From contig CAJNDS010002435.1 in assembly GCA_905221605.1 (NCBI GenBank), forward strand, positions 194,501 through 258,500: 64,000 nt of DNA, read 5' to 3'. Positions 22,701 through 33,446 of this stretch are shown here, piece after piece. Position numbers and translations under genes: made by a program. Within the stretch, counting starts at the first letter, position 1. Each line of letters starts with the position of its first letter. Source of the stretch: Symbiodinium natans. Taxonomy: Eukaryota; Sar; Dinophyceae; Suessiales; Symbiodiniaceae. The notes beneath the pieces were generated by a model, which worked only from the letters and a program-made list of their open reading frames with translations, was not told where the DNA came from and ran no database searches.

Positions 22701-25700
22701 GTAGGATCCCCCTATATACAACATGAAGTAAGATCGCTCTTGGAAGGAACGCCAGAAACGGGACTCCGAAACCACTGCACACTGTAGTCTGCTACAATCG
22801 TTAGAAGAATGCTGTCTGGTTTTGCTTGAATGAGACTAGCGCAGCTTGACTCCAGCGCTGTGCTTGTGACCAGATTGCTTTCCCACCACGATTCTGACGA
22901 CCGCTCCTTGCAGATGTGTGCAGGAATTCATTCCCTTCAAATTCAGGACACTATCTCAGAGTCTCCGACTGGACGTTCCCACTCGGCAGCTTCAGCCAGG
23001 GTGGCGACGCAACAGGCCAGTGAGGCTGGGTCATGTAAAAACTGGTGTGGGTCTGGCAATGCATGGACATGCAAACACAATTTGTTCCTTTGCATGGCAT
23101 GCAGTGAAAGTGGTGCTGTCTGGAGTGGCTTCGAGGCAATCGCTCCCCGAGGTGGCTTCAGGCTGGCTCATGCTGCTCTCATGCTTCCAGTAAGGTTCGT
23201 GTCGTGGTCAACGTTCTTGCAAGGTCCTCGCTTCCCTTGCCTACGCCTGACATGGGTGTGCGATCGGAAGCCTTGAGCTCTGACGCAGCTCGGCCGAACA
23301 GAACTGGTGCGGAGTCGGTGGTGTGCACGTGTGGAGTTGTGCGAGTTCCACATGCAGTGCCCGAAGTGTCGTGCAAAACCCAGGCCTTCAGGCGGCGCAC
23401 CGAGGCACCGAACATGCCATGCAGACATGACAGAAGCCTTTTGCGTCCTTTTGCAGTTGGGGCTTCAGGGTGTTGTTTTAGGCGGGACACATATGTGGGT
23501 TGGAGGCTTCACCTGTGTGGGCCTGCCCTCCCAACTTCCACAGCGCTGGCACCCATGTTGTTGAGGCATCGCCTCCGCGCGAAGCTGCTGCCTCAGGAAC
23601 AACAGGAATAGACTTGGGGGAGGCATCACAGCTGCGACTCACACAGCCAGGCAGTCACCTTCGAGCAGGGTGCCCCGAGGCTCCACGACGCTGATTGAGC
23701 ACATTGTGAAATTTGTGTTTTGTCGTCCCTTGTTCACTTCAAGACGTTTTACAGATGTTGACATTTTGCCACGTGCTGGGAAGGGGTCCTGTACATCCTG
23801 GGTCCAGGTCGGGCCGTTCCCACTCGGCAGCTTCGGCGAGGGTGGCGACGCAACAGCTCGGTGAGGCTGGGCCATGCAAGATTTGGTATGGCAAAGTATG
23901 GCAAGGTATGGCAGAGTATGGCAGAGTATGGCAGAGTATGGCAGAGTATGGCAATGCACGGACACGCAAACACATCGCAAACACAAATGTGTTCATTTGC
24001 ATGGCATGCAGTGAAAGTGGTGCTGTCTGGAGTGGCTTAGAGGCAATCGCTCCCCGAGGTGGCTTCAGGCTGGCTCATGCTAGCGCAGCATGCTTCCAGT
24101 AAGGTTCGTGTCGTGGTCAACGTTCTTGCAAGGTCCTCGCTTCCCTTGCCTACGCCTGACATGGGTGTGCGATCGGAAGCCTTGAGCTCTGACGCAGCTC
24201 GGCCGAACAGAACTGGTGTGGAGTCGGTGGTGTGCACGTGTGGAGTTGTGCGAGTTCCACATGCAGTGCCCGAAGTGTCGTGCAAAACCCAGGCCTTCAG
24301 GCGGCGCACCGAGGCACCGAACATGCCATGCAGACATGACAGAAGCCTTTTGCGTCCTTTTGCAGTTGGGGCTTCAGGGTGTTGTTTTAGGCGGGACACA
24401 TGTGTGGGTTGGAGGCTTCACCTGTGTGGGCCTGCCCTCCCAACTTCCACAGCGCTGGCACCCATGTTGTTGAGGCATCGCCTCCGCGCGAAGCTGCTGC
24501 CTCAGGAACAACAGAATAGACTTGGGGGAGGCATCACAGCTGCGACTCACACAGCCAGGCAGTCACCTTCGAGCAGGGTGCCCCGAGGCTCCACGACGCT
24601 GATTGAGCACATTGTGAAATTTGTGTTTTGTCGTCCCTTGTTCACTTCAAGACGTTTTACAGATGTTGACATTTTGCCACGTGCTGGGAAGGGGTCCTGT
24701 ACATCCTGGGTCCAGGTCGGGCCGTTCCCACTCGGCAGCTTCGGCGAGGGTGGCGACGCAACAGCTCGGTGAGGCATTTGTTCATTTGCATGGCATGCAG
24801 TGAAAGTGGTGCTGTCTGGAGTGGCTTAGAGGCAATCGCTCCCCGAGGTGGCTTCAGGCTGGCTCATGCTACTCTCATGCTTCCAGTAAGGTTCGTGTCG
24901 TGGTCAACGTTCTTGCAAGGTCCTCGCTTCCCTTGCCTACGCCTGACATGGGTGTGCGATCGGAAGCCTTGAGCTCTGACGCAGCTCGGCCGAACAGAAC
25001 TGGTGTGGAGTCGGTGGTGTGCACGTGTGGAGTTGTGCGAGTTCCACATGCAGTGCCCGAAGTGTCGTGCAAAACCCAGGCCTTCAGGCGGCGCACCGAG
25101 GCACCGAACATGCCATGCAGACATGACAGAAGCTTTTTGCGTCCTTTTGCAGTTGGGGCTTCAGGGTGTTGTTTTAGGCGGGACACATGTGTGGGTTGGA
25201 GGCTTCACCTGTGTGGGCCTGCCCTCCCAACTTCCACAGCGCTGGCACCCATGTTGTTGAGGCATCGCCTCCGCGCGAAGCTGCTGCCTCAGGAACAACA
25301 GGAATAGACTTGGGGGAGGCATCACAGCTGCGACTCACACAGCCAGGCAGTCACCTTCGAGCAAGGTGCCCCGAGGCTCCACGGCGCTGATTGAGCACAT
25401 TGTGAAATTTGTGTTTTGTCTTCCCTTGTTCACTTCAAGACGTTTTACAGATGTTGACATTTTGCCACGTGCTGGGAAGGGGTCCTGTACATCCTGGGTC
25501 CAGGTCGGGCCGTTCCCACTCGGCAGCTTCGGCGAGGGTGGCGACGCAACAGCTCGGTGAGGCTGGGCCATGCAAGATTTGGTATGGCAAAGTATGGCAG
25601 AGTATGGCAGAGTATGGCAGAGTATGGCAGAGTATGGCAGAGTATGGCAGAGTATGGCAGAGTATGGCAATGCACGGACACGCAAACACATCGCAAACAC

Positions 25701-28700
25701 AAATGTGTTCACTTGCATGGCATGCAGTGAAAGTGGTGCTGTCTGGAGTGGCTTAGAGGCAATCGCTCCCCGAGGTGGCTTCAGGCTGGCTCATGCTACT
25801 CTCATGCTTCCAGTAAGGTTCGTGTCGTGGTCAACGTTCTTGCAAGGTCCTCGCTTCCCTTGCCTACGCCTGACATGGGTGTGCGATCGGAAGCCTTGAG
25901 CTCTGACGCAGCTCGGCCGAATAGAACTGGTGTGGAGTCGGTGGTGTGCACGTGTGGAGTTGTGCGAGTTCCACATGCAGTGCTCGCAGTGTCGTGCAAA
26001 ACCCAGGCCTTCAGGCGGCGCACCGAGGCAGCTGGTTTTACTTTTCCCGTTGTTGGTACGACTCCTATTGCGACTACTACCTGCCGCATGCCTTGCCCAG
26101 GCTAGCGGACATGGCAAGACAAACGAACCCTTGCCGTCGCCTACGGCCAGATACCCCAGAGCAACCGTCCACTTTCACCACGCGCGACTCAAATAAGTGG
26201 AGTCAGTGTAGTAGGCAGCACATCATGACCGGCCCACATGCAACTGTGCTGACAGCGCCCATCAGGTTCTTACAAACGTGCTCCACCTGCCAGATGATGC
26301 AGACCTCGGCCTACGACAGTCAAGGCAACAGAGAAGCAGCTGGGAAAGGGTTGCACATGGTTGCACCAGACTGGCCATCAGGACTGAAAGCCCGAGCTCG
26401 CCTTCATGGCAGGCCCGGATGGGACCCGTAAGGTAAGTGGCATATATTTTTCGAATAAGTCATAAAGATATAGATTATTTATATGACAATATAGTAGCAT
26501 CTCTGGCATCGACCTTGAACAGCAGGAGTCCTGGAATGCAGCAGATGGGCGCACCAGCCCCAGCAGGACCTGAAGCATCCGGCCACATACTGCAAGATTT
26601 CAGTGCAGCAGTCGGGTTCTTTCAGCGTAACTTGCAGGATCATGAGAGCGGCGACCTCCACAAGCCTGACGCCTGCGGTTTCTCAGGTCGCTTGGCTAAA
26701 GACAACGATGCTACATGAACTCAGCGTAGGCGTATTGGGTTTGAGGGCTTTGTCCTGAGGAGTCCGGCAACCTCCTCAGCCTTGGAGGTCCAAGGCTGGC
26801 ATGGTGCTGCAGCCTTTGTGAATAAAAAGAAGAAGAAGAATAGTAAAAACAAGAATGGTAGTACTAATCGTAACAAAGAAGAATCATGTTCAAACAATAG
26901 TAGTAATAATAATAATGTTGATCCTCCGGCAGCCTTGGCCAAAATGCACCTTGCAGGCACAGTAGCCCTTCGCAGCTGGGAGCGAGAGGCCTCCATGCCG
27001 GGGAAGAGGCACCCATGAGATCCCGTTAGCACTCCTCTCTGAACTCTATGAGCACTCCTTTGTGTGGCCGAAGATGATGTCGATTGACCGGCAGGTGGCA
27101 TCGCAAAGCACTGGCAGCACCGGCTTCAGGACCATGTCGTTTATTTAGGGTTTAGGGTTTAGGGTTTAGGGTTTAGGGTTTAGGGTTTAGGGTTTAGGGT
27201 TACAGGTTTCTTGGAACTGGAGAGATCGCCCGCATGTGGAGGCAAAAAGCCCCGAGCTTCTCTTGGCCTGGCACAGATACGACTTCGTTTCTGACAGAGG
27301 CCGCATCGCATGTGTGCGGACCACCTCATGCGTGCTTCATGCGTGCTTCATGAGAGTATCAAAGCACTGTAGAGCAAAGGGGTGTTTGCATAGTTTACGA
27401 GTTCACGAGAGCTGGATGTTTCGACACATCCTGGCTAAATTGCCGCCTTCCCCAAGCCGGATGCTGAAGCAGGAGCCCCCAACGAGCACGACCCAGAGGC
27501 CTAGTGCTCAGGTCTTTTTTCTGGTCAGCGTGGCACAAGGTTGAGACAGTATATTTAGTTTCATTTCTGTCATTCATTATCTGCAACGTTCGGCTTCCGC
27601 GTGTATGCTTTCATAGAGTCGAGTCGAGACGAACCGAGCCGGCGTCAGGAGCTCGAGTCCAGGGAGCCGCGCGCGTGCAGGCACCGAAGCTGTCCGAGCC
27701 CTTGGCTGTCGGTGTCAGGGGGAGCTCCCACAAGTCCTAGAGTGGCCTTGACTTCAGTGGCGGTGTGTCTTCCGAGGTGTCCTCACCCTCCAGGCCGAGC
27801 TGAAAGAACCTTGCCTCGGGAGTCGAGCTGTAGAGATGCTGCAGGCGGAGCCCGGGCATCGCCACGGCAAAAGCCCTAGATGGTCAAGATTCCTTACGGT
27901 CGTCTCACCGTGCAGTGATGCTATGTCATTTCTGTCGCAGGAGTATACATCAGCCTTTCGCAGTGGGAGTCCGCTTCATGCCAGAGCCCGTGCAGCCACC
28001 GCAGCCGCCAGGGCCTCCAGGTCACGTCCGCGTGGCAGTTGCCGAATGTTATCCAATATTGTGGATAAAAGGCTGAGGTCGCACAGGCCACATAGATTGC
28101 TCGGCACTTAACTTAAGGCCTCAGCGTCGCTGGATGGAAGGCCGGGCACACAGAAACATTTCTGGACATGAGCTTGGCTGTCAAAAGACCTGGGAGGTTT
28201 GATCTAAAAGGAGCTGAACCTCGGCTGAAACCGTGTGAAGAACCTGCTTTGGCCATCCATGGCTTTGATATGCTAAAAAAACTTATCATACAGCATGTGC
28301 ATGAACGAAGAGTGCTCGAGAGATAAGGTGTCCTCCAGCTCAAGGCCGAGTGCCCGCTACTCCCTTTTGCCAGCCCAGCACATGCCTTGCAGTGTGCGCA
28401 GGCAGAGTAGCCCTTCCTGGGCAAAGGCCGGCAAAACCCGTAACACCGTTCCGAGTTCGTTGTAGAATGTTCTGGGGTGCGCTTAGTCTCAGAGGTGGCC
28501 ATTGTGTCGTGGCAGGCTTCCCAAAGCGCCACCGTGCACACCGTGCAGGGGAAGGGGCAGAAGGAGGATTCCGACAGTGAAGGCGAGCCTAATGCCGTTG
28601 GTGTTCCTGCTGATCCTGATAATGACCTTACTGCCGGTGACGAAAGACACGACAACAGCAACAATAGCAACAGTGACGTCGACGACGACGACGACAACGA

Positions 28701-31232
28701 CGACGACGACGACGGGTGACGGTGACGGTGACGGTGACAACTGTGACAATGATGATTGGGATGGTAGTGGGGTGGTGGTGGGGTGATGGTGGTGATGGTG
28801 CTGATGATGGTGCCTTGATGATGGTGCGATGATGATGGTGACGATGGTGGAAAGATTGTGCGTTTTTGATGGTGGTGATGGTGGTGGTGGTGGGAGTGGC
28901 GATGGTGCTGGTCATGGTGATGGTGGTGGTGAAAGTGGTGCTGGTGGTGGGTGGTGGAGGACTCACAACGACGACGATACAGAAACTATTGACATGCTAC
29001 ATGAGAGTTGTGATGCTGCTGATGATGATGGCGATGATGATGATGACGATGACCATCATCATGTTGTTGATGATGATGACAACAACAGTGACGATGACAC
29101 ACTTTGGCTGCAGGCAGCGAGAGCAGCGCCAGCTTGTCGCCAGAGGAGGCTGACAGGGACTGGTAGACATGTCCTAAACCCCCTTAGCTCTCAATAAAAT
29201 ACTCAACCTTCTTGGTCCCTTGGGGGCCTTTGGGCTCTTTTCTAAACCTTGCACTTCCCCACTGGTGAGGAAGCAGCCCAGCAGGAGCAGCTTGAGCGGG
29301 ATTTGGAGGAGAGCTGCACTTTGCTCAAGCTGCACAAGGGGCGCTCTACATGTAACAAGGATCCCACAAAGGCCGGAAATTTGAGAACTGCCCACAGGAC
29401 CAAATATGAAGAATGTACAAAGCTCTGCACCCTTTGCCCACCACCCCCCCGCCCTCCTCCTCATCCCTCACTGTTTTGGCTCGGCGTCTGTGCGTGGAAG
29501 GAGCTTGCAGCGCGGTTTGCGGCTCCCCACCGGCGGCCTGCGAATGGAAAGGCGGGGCTCAAGGGTTGAGGCTGCGAGGCGATGTGGGGCTGCGTTTCGG
29601 TGGCTAGACGGATGTAGAGGGTGCTAGCCTTGAGGTGAGGAGCATTCGAGTGTCCGAGCCCGTCGACCTCCTGGCACTTGCTGACCAGGCCTTCCCTTTT
29701 TGCAGCTCTTGTCCTTGTCGTCCTTCTCGCCCTTCTCGTCCCTTCTCGCCCTGGTTGCCAGGGCGGTGGCTTGGGACGCTCGGATGGCCAAGTGGATGTC
29801 AGGCCCTGTACGCCAAGTAGTAGACCAGAAGGACGCTTGCCCTTCCAGCGTTAGACTCCGACTGCGCAGGCCAATGTGGCGCAGGACCGGTTGATGAAGC
29901 TGGAAGATTCTGCCACGATTTTTCTTTCTTTCAGCCCATTTGCCCGAGGACCCTCACTGAGCCAGCCCTTGCAACAGAATGACCGACAGCTTCCAGAACT
30001 TGTTTCGGCAGCCGGTTGCCCTCGCAGCCTGAGTGCCACGTCGCTTTTTGTTAATGTCAACAGCGCAAGGAACATCCATCAATGGATTGCCTTGCCAGAA
30101 ATTCCAAGGTGCACAGTTTATTTGCTCGTCCTGCATTGAACGCAGACACGCAGCGGTTACCAGCAAATCTGGTATCGGTTGCGTCTCTGTGTTTTGCATA
30201 CTACTGAGATGATTGCAATGTTGCCGGGCCTTTTCATGGTCATCTTCCGAGCACTGCATCACTGTATTCCCCAGAGGGCTTAGTCACGTACTGGCACAGC
30301 AATCTTTGCGATCATCCACGCAGGATTGTGAACGGCGGAGAGCAGGGAATCGACTCAACGACGGGGCGACCCAATGTGGGGACAACTGCGAAACACTTGC
30401 CGTGGCATCGACACGTACAGCACAACTTCTACCAGCAGTGTTGTTCTGCTTGGCAGTCGTCGGTTCTCTTGTCTTCACTCGGATTTCTTCTCATGAGGTC
30501 AACGCGCAGGTAGTTGTGGGCACACCAGGCAAGCTGCAGGCGGCCTTGTCTGATATGGCGGCCTGAAGCCCTAAACCTCCCAAAACACAACATCTCGTAG
30601 ATCAGAGGACTGGCTGAAGAAGAGGATCATCAACCCAAAGGACTTCCGCATCTTCGTGGTCGACGAGGACTTTGGGGTTAGCAGTGCTGACATGGCCCCA
30701 AAAAAAACCCCTTAAACCCTAAAGCAGCCTGGAAAAGCCCCTAAGTCTTAAGCTTTTTGCATCTTTAAGCCCTAGGCCGCAAACTCCCCAAGCCCTGAGC
30801 TAGCGCCAGGCTGACCAGATGATTGACGAGGCTTCTTTGCGGCAAGATCTTGCCCCTCGGTTATTTCCTGCAGTGCGTGTGGCAGGAGCAGAGTATGGGT
30901 GGGCAGGCCAGCTTTCGTGCACATATACCACAATGTAATCAATAATGTATTTACGCTGTATTCTATATGTATACGTATATTCATCCTGTATGCTGTATAT
31001 GTAGAAATGTACATATTCACACATTCTATGAACACGAACACCCGAGAGCCTGAGCTTCATGGAGGGGTGCCGGCAGGTGCTGGACATCCGCCGGATGCTC
31101 TCCAAGGATCTCCAGGCTCCACGCGCAAGCAGTTTGATCTGGCTCCAAAAGATCAAGATGCCGTGAGCTGTTGCAAAAAGACACCGCTTCAGCACAGCAT
31201 ATTCTAAACTATATCACATATATATATATATC

Positions 31233-31268
<36 letters not shown>

Positions 31269-33312
31269 TATATAGACATATACACATAGAAGTATATCTT
31301 GCTGCTTCACACGTTCAGATCCTCTTCTTCTCGGCGACATGGCCAGACTATGTGGCGAAGCTGGCCAAGCTGGGGCCTCAGCACTTTACAGGGCCGGATA
31401 TACATATACACATATACATATATGCAATGTATACATATAAATACATATGTGTGTATGTGTGCATATCTTAAAAAAGTATAGAAATATATATATATATAAT
31501 ATAAATATAGAACATCGTTTAATCTTTCTTCATGAACAAATACATACAAAAGTATATATATATATAACAATCTCTGCATATATGTATATAACAATCTCTG
31601 CAATCCAGAGGTCCATGGTGCCCAACCCGAACGTCATACACGTGCGCCCCACAGCGCTGTGTTCAGAAGGCCGGGTAGACCTGCAGGAAACTTGCTACCT
31701 TCCAGAGGTCAAAAAAGAGGATCTCACCCTGACTACCATCACGCAGACGCAAGGGCCTTCGAAATGCAGACGCTCTGTGCGTGTGCGTGTGCGTGTGCGT
31801 GTGCGTGTGCGTGGGCGTGTGCGTGGGCGTTTACCGTCTGTTCATCGCCTGTTGCTGCCTTCCAGGTTCATGAATGTTGGAACAGACGACAACAAGAAGT
31901 ACAAGCTCTCTGAGCTTTACAGCGTGATGAACGTGGGGCAGAGCATCATCTTTGTCAACACCAGGCTTGGCTGTGATAGCGGCAGTTACCACACGACTGC
32001 ACAAGTTGATAACAATTTTGGAAGCCTTTCTCCCATGCATCAGGCAAACTGCCTGGGATCTGGCGACCTTCATGAAAGCCAATGGCCACACGGTGTGAGC
32101 CTCAGAGGGCCACGCTCAAGTGATTGGTGTTGAGATCCGTTTGTCATAAGGTTTCCTTGATAACCGGAACGCAGAAAGGCTGGATGGGCCTTGGGCTTGC
32201 TGCTATTTCTGAATCGGGCCTGCTGCTTGAGCTGAAGCAGGCCAAATTGAAGTGGCTGAGCGAGACAGGGCCGGTGCTTGCTGCTTGCTGTTGCCACATG
32301 CCAAGCACTGCGAATCTAGGATGACATTTTCCATGGAGGTCATGGAGGAGTTTCGCACCCTGGTGACGCGGGTGCCCTCCCCTTTGCTTGGCTGCCGTGG
32401 GAGAATCAGACGTTCACCCGAAGCGCAGGTCCTGATCTCCACGGATGTCCTGTCGCGCGGGATCGATGTGCCGTCAGTGACCGTGGTCTGGGCCTTGAGG
32501 TTGAGTTGTGGGGTTGGGAGCTGTGACGCTGCCAGCAGGTGGTGAACTACGATTTGCCGAACGGGACTGAGAAGATGGAGACGTACTTGCATCGCATTGG
32601 GCGAACTGGCAGGCTGTTGTGATCCTCGTGTTGACCGTCCAGCTTTATGGGGGTTTACGATAAGAAGGGGACCCTAAGACAGACCCCCCAAGTAGCAGGA
32701 TCCCCTTTTCATAAGGACGCCAATAAGGTACCCCTAATATCCTAAACCTCCATACAGATGGTGTTGCTTGCGCCAGGTTTGGGAAGAAAGGCTTGGCTGT
32801 GAACCTTGCGTCGGATCGCGATCGTCACCGCATCGATGAGATCAAAAGGTGAGCCGCCCAGACTAGAAGAGGCTTAAACGTGCAAACTCCCATTGTCCGC
32901 TTTATTGTTGGCTTGCAGAATAGATGCCACATATAAACCCCTTAAAGGGTATATAGGGGATATATGGTGCCTTCTTCCCCCATTCGATCAAGGTTCTACA
33001 ACTGCGACATGGCGGAGCTCAGTGGCGACGTGGAGGTCTGGGCTTTGATTCCTCGGCACCGCCACATCACCACAAGCACTCCCAGCACTCTCGGGACTCC
33101 CATCACCCCAGCACTCCCATCACCCCAGCAAAGCAGCAGCAGCAGCAAAGCACAGCAGCAACAACAGCAGCAACTACGAGTAGGAATGAAACAGGAGAGC
33201 AAAACTATGGTGCCCATGTGCTCATGGGCTACATGAAGAACAGCGCTTGCAACCTGAAACCTCGCAAGCTCCCGAGGAGGTCGAGGCCATGCTCAAGCCA
33301 ATTCTGGGGTGA
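19706..33312 (+). CDS. DEAD-box ATP-dependent RNA helicase, DDX19/Dbp5 type, about 22 exons
   Basis: Dbp5-type helicases remodel mRNPs at the nuclear pore during mRNA export. Exons deduced by frame: 19706-19737, 19806-19907 (Q motif GFTKPSKIQ), 19972-20046 (motif I ARNGSGKT), 20099-20157, 20259-20289 (Ia, TREL), 20349-20379, 20439 to about 20500, 30498-30539 (Ib, TPGK), 30608-30667 plus 30809-30829 (II, DEAD, split by an intron), 31047-31115, 31319-31368 (III, SAT), 31611 to about 31719, about 31867-31964 (IV, SIIFVNT), 32044-32092, 32151-32170, 32320-32371, 32429-32485 (V, SRGID), 32539-32612 (VI, HRIGRTGR), 32777-32848, 32993-33035, 33277-33312 (stop TGA). Donors are a near-even mix of GT and GC with GA after 19737 and 30667. 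All core motifs are intact. The segment MLANVETQ...GKFTG and LPNGTEKMETYLHRIG place it with Dbp5 rather than eIF4A or DDX6. N-terminus and the two boundaries near 31719/31867 are unresolved. Confidence 0.85.
20758..22308 (+). CDS. 516-aa open frame nested in the large helicase intron, unrecognised
   Basis: An uninterrupted frame from ATG 20758 to the stop at 22306-22308, lying between the helicase exons for motifs Ia and Ib, same strand. The frame is open upstream to about 20701. The product is rich in Ser, Ala, Gln and Arg and mostly disordered. It has a predicted short coiled coil near residues 65-105 (QVQELREKLSASR and following) and an amphipathic AEKEALEGWL segment. I recognise no domain. 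Codon composition is even and the length is well above neighbouring chance frames, which favours real coding, but there are also long antisense frames here. It could be a nested gene, a retrocopy, or an alternative transcript. Confidence 0.45.
   Translation: MVAEHPEMTPWTVWALRGADAGQLLNSRQASPNSSSSRNRPQKALNIDNSHIGRQVQELREKLSASRVSLQAQEAQAHRASLRRARSKSNSAQVGHCGMHGMQRNLHESPVASPSNGKVTVTSPSETKRSTAASSERLSPRYEGQPMTEGIAVWRETQALNENLGASAGAHAHRPLRSVPAHARGTMASPTRQRPTTLAEGLEPTTQPLAAAQPMPPWASTFGLHGMHPGPLNGLPGSPQSSYQIPPFAEAAMSRLTWLQAEKEALEGWLSNAGYLSVSNDSDDRARSSEHVSYGAQEPTVRHHDPEGTEVSGRLQGEQLQSARASEEPQGHLPLQLAEPERRANDRPLHHGYATGHTPTSSVEDGAPSTPSSARRKSFMHQTSYNTLTAERAAAQAKLEDDIKAIGLERWSDPPSPASESKGKIATSANEHLRSHAATASFGVPRNSAPASALASLRAAALGQPGQAHQAESFPEGVPELGFWRACVEHAQTARQTGGQGCVDDVLWSWLVRRCP
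23886..23955 (+). repeat. 10-base minisatellite (AGTATGGCAG), about 7 units
   Basis: Units of AGTATGGCAG/AGTATGGCAA within the second copy of the large tandem repeat. Confidence 0.92.
25578..25672 (+). repeat. 10-base minisatellite (AGTATGGCAG), about 9 units
   Basis: Same minisatellite in the fourth copy of the large repeat, longer by about two units. It is absent from the third copy, where the flanks join directly near 24770-24785. Confidence 0.92.
26040..27143. other. Intronic sequence, no gene supported
   Basis: Part of the long helicase intron. It contains an A-rich stretch (26820-26925, AAGAAG/AATAATAAT) and otherwise nothing I can assign. Confidence 0.4.
27144..27200 (+). repeat. Perfect TTTAGGG array inside an intron
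   Basis: About eight perfect TTTAGGG units within the large intron of the helicase gene. Confidence 0.95.
27210..28660. other. Intronic sequence, no gene supported
   Basis: Continuation of the long helicase intron. Short open frames only, no recognised motif or RNA. Confidence 0.35.
28676..29095 (+). repeat. Compound trinucleotide/hexanucleotide microsatellite
   Basis: GAC/ACG repeats (28676-28717), GGTGAC units (28718-28740), a long degenerate GATGGTG/GGTGGT tract (28745-28965), and GATGAT repeats (29018-29090). Asp/Gly/Thr-rich open frames over it are a by-product. Confidence 0.9.
29100..30497. other. Intronic sequence before the motif Ib exon
   Basis: End of the long helicase intron. 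Some locally protein-like stretches (for example 29249-29450) lack family motifs and I cannot support a gene. Confidence 0.35.
31205..31610 (+). repeat. TA/TG-rich microsatellite introns of the helicase gene
   Basis: TATATA, GTATGT and ATACATATA repeats fill the introns on both sides of the motif III exon (31319-31368). Confidence 0.85.
32646..32754. repeat. MITE-like inverted-repeat element, family B, inside a helicase intron
   Basis: Left TATGGGGGTTTACGATAAGA and right ATATCCTAAACCTCCATA are inverted repeats; the inner part GGTACCCC also pairs. It fills most of the intron between the motif VI exon (ending 32612) and the next exon (32777). Confidence 0.75.
33127..33175 (+). repeat. AGC/CAA trinucleotide repeat in a helicase intron
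   Basis: CAGCAG and CAACAG units in the intron between exons 32993-33035 and 33277-33312. Confidence 0.85.
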
Positions 33313-33365
33313 GAACTGGAGCCACGGTCAGCGGGGGCTGGTGATGTCCCCACACTCTTTCTAGC

Positions 33366-33446
33366 CATGTACATAAGTATCCAGAAGTATCCAGGATCTT
33401 CTCGCAGATACATAAGCATCCAAAAGTATCCAGGATATTCTCGCAG
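33366..33446 (+). repeat. 38-41 base direct duplication containing an acceptor-like TTCTCGCAG
   Basis: The segment ACATAAGTATCCAGAAGTAT...TTCTCGCAG is present twice head to tail in the 135 bases between the helicase stop and the next exon. Each copy ends in CTCGCAG, followed the second time by an exon at 33447. Confidence 0.75.

Larger units (their letters stand above)
22976..26030 (+). repeat. Tandem array of about 3.7 copies of a 0.8-0.9 kb unit
   Basis: The marker ACTCGGCAGC occurs at 22981, 23822, 24730 and 25519, giving spacings of about 841, 908 and 789 bases. Copies 2 to 4 are nearly identical over hundreds of bases; copy 1 is more diverged at its left end, and copy 4 stops at about 26030. 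Length differences come mainly from an internal 10-base minisatellite present in two copies only. The array sits in the large helicase intron. Repeated open frames inside it repeat because the DNA repeats. Confidence 0.93.

Noticed and set aside
23886-25672. CRISPR-like direct repeats
   Set aside because: Units are 10 bases with no spacers; it is a minisatellite in eukaryotic DNA.
23639-25718. Open frames with YSAILCHTLP repeats on the minus strand and a 237-codon plus frame
   Set aside because: Products of the 10-base minisatellite and the large tandem repeat.
28489-29197. Asp/Gly/Thr/Val-rich frames
   Set aside because: They follow the GAC/GGT/GAT microsatellite.
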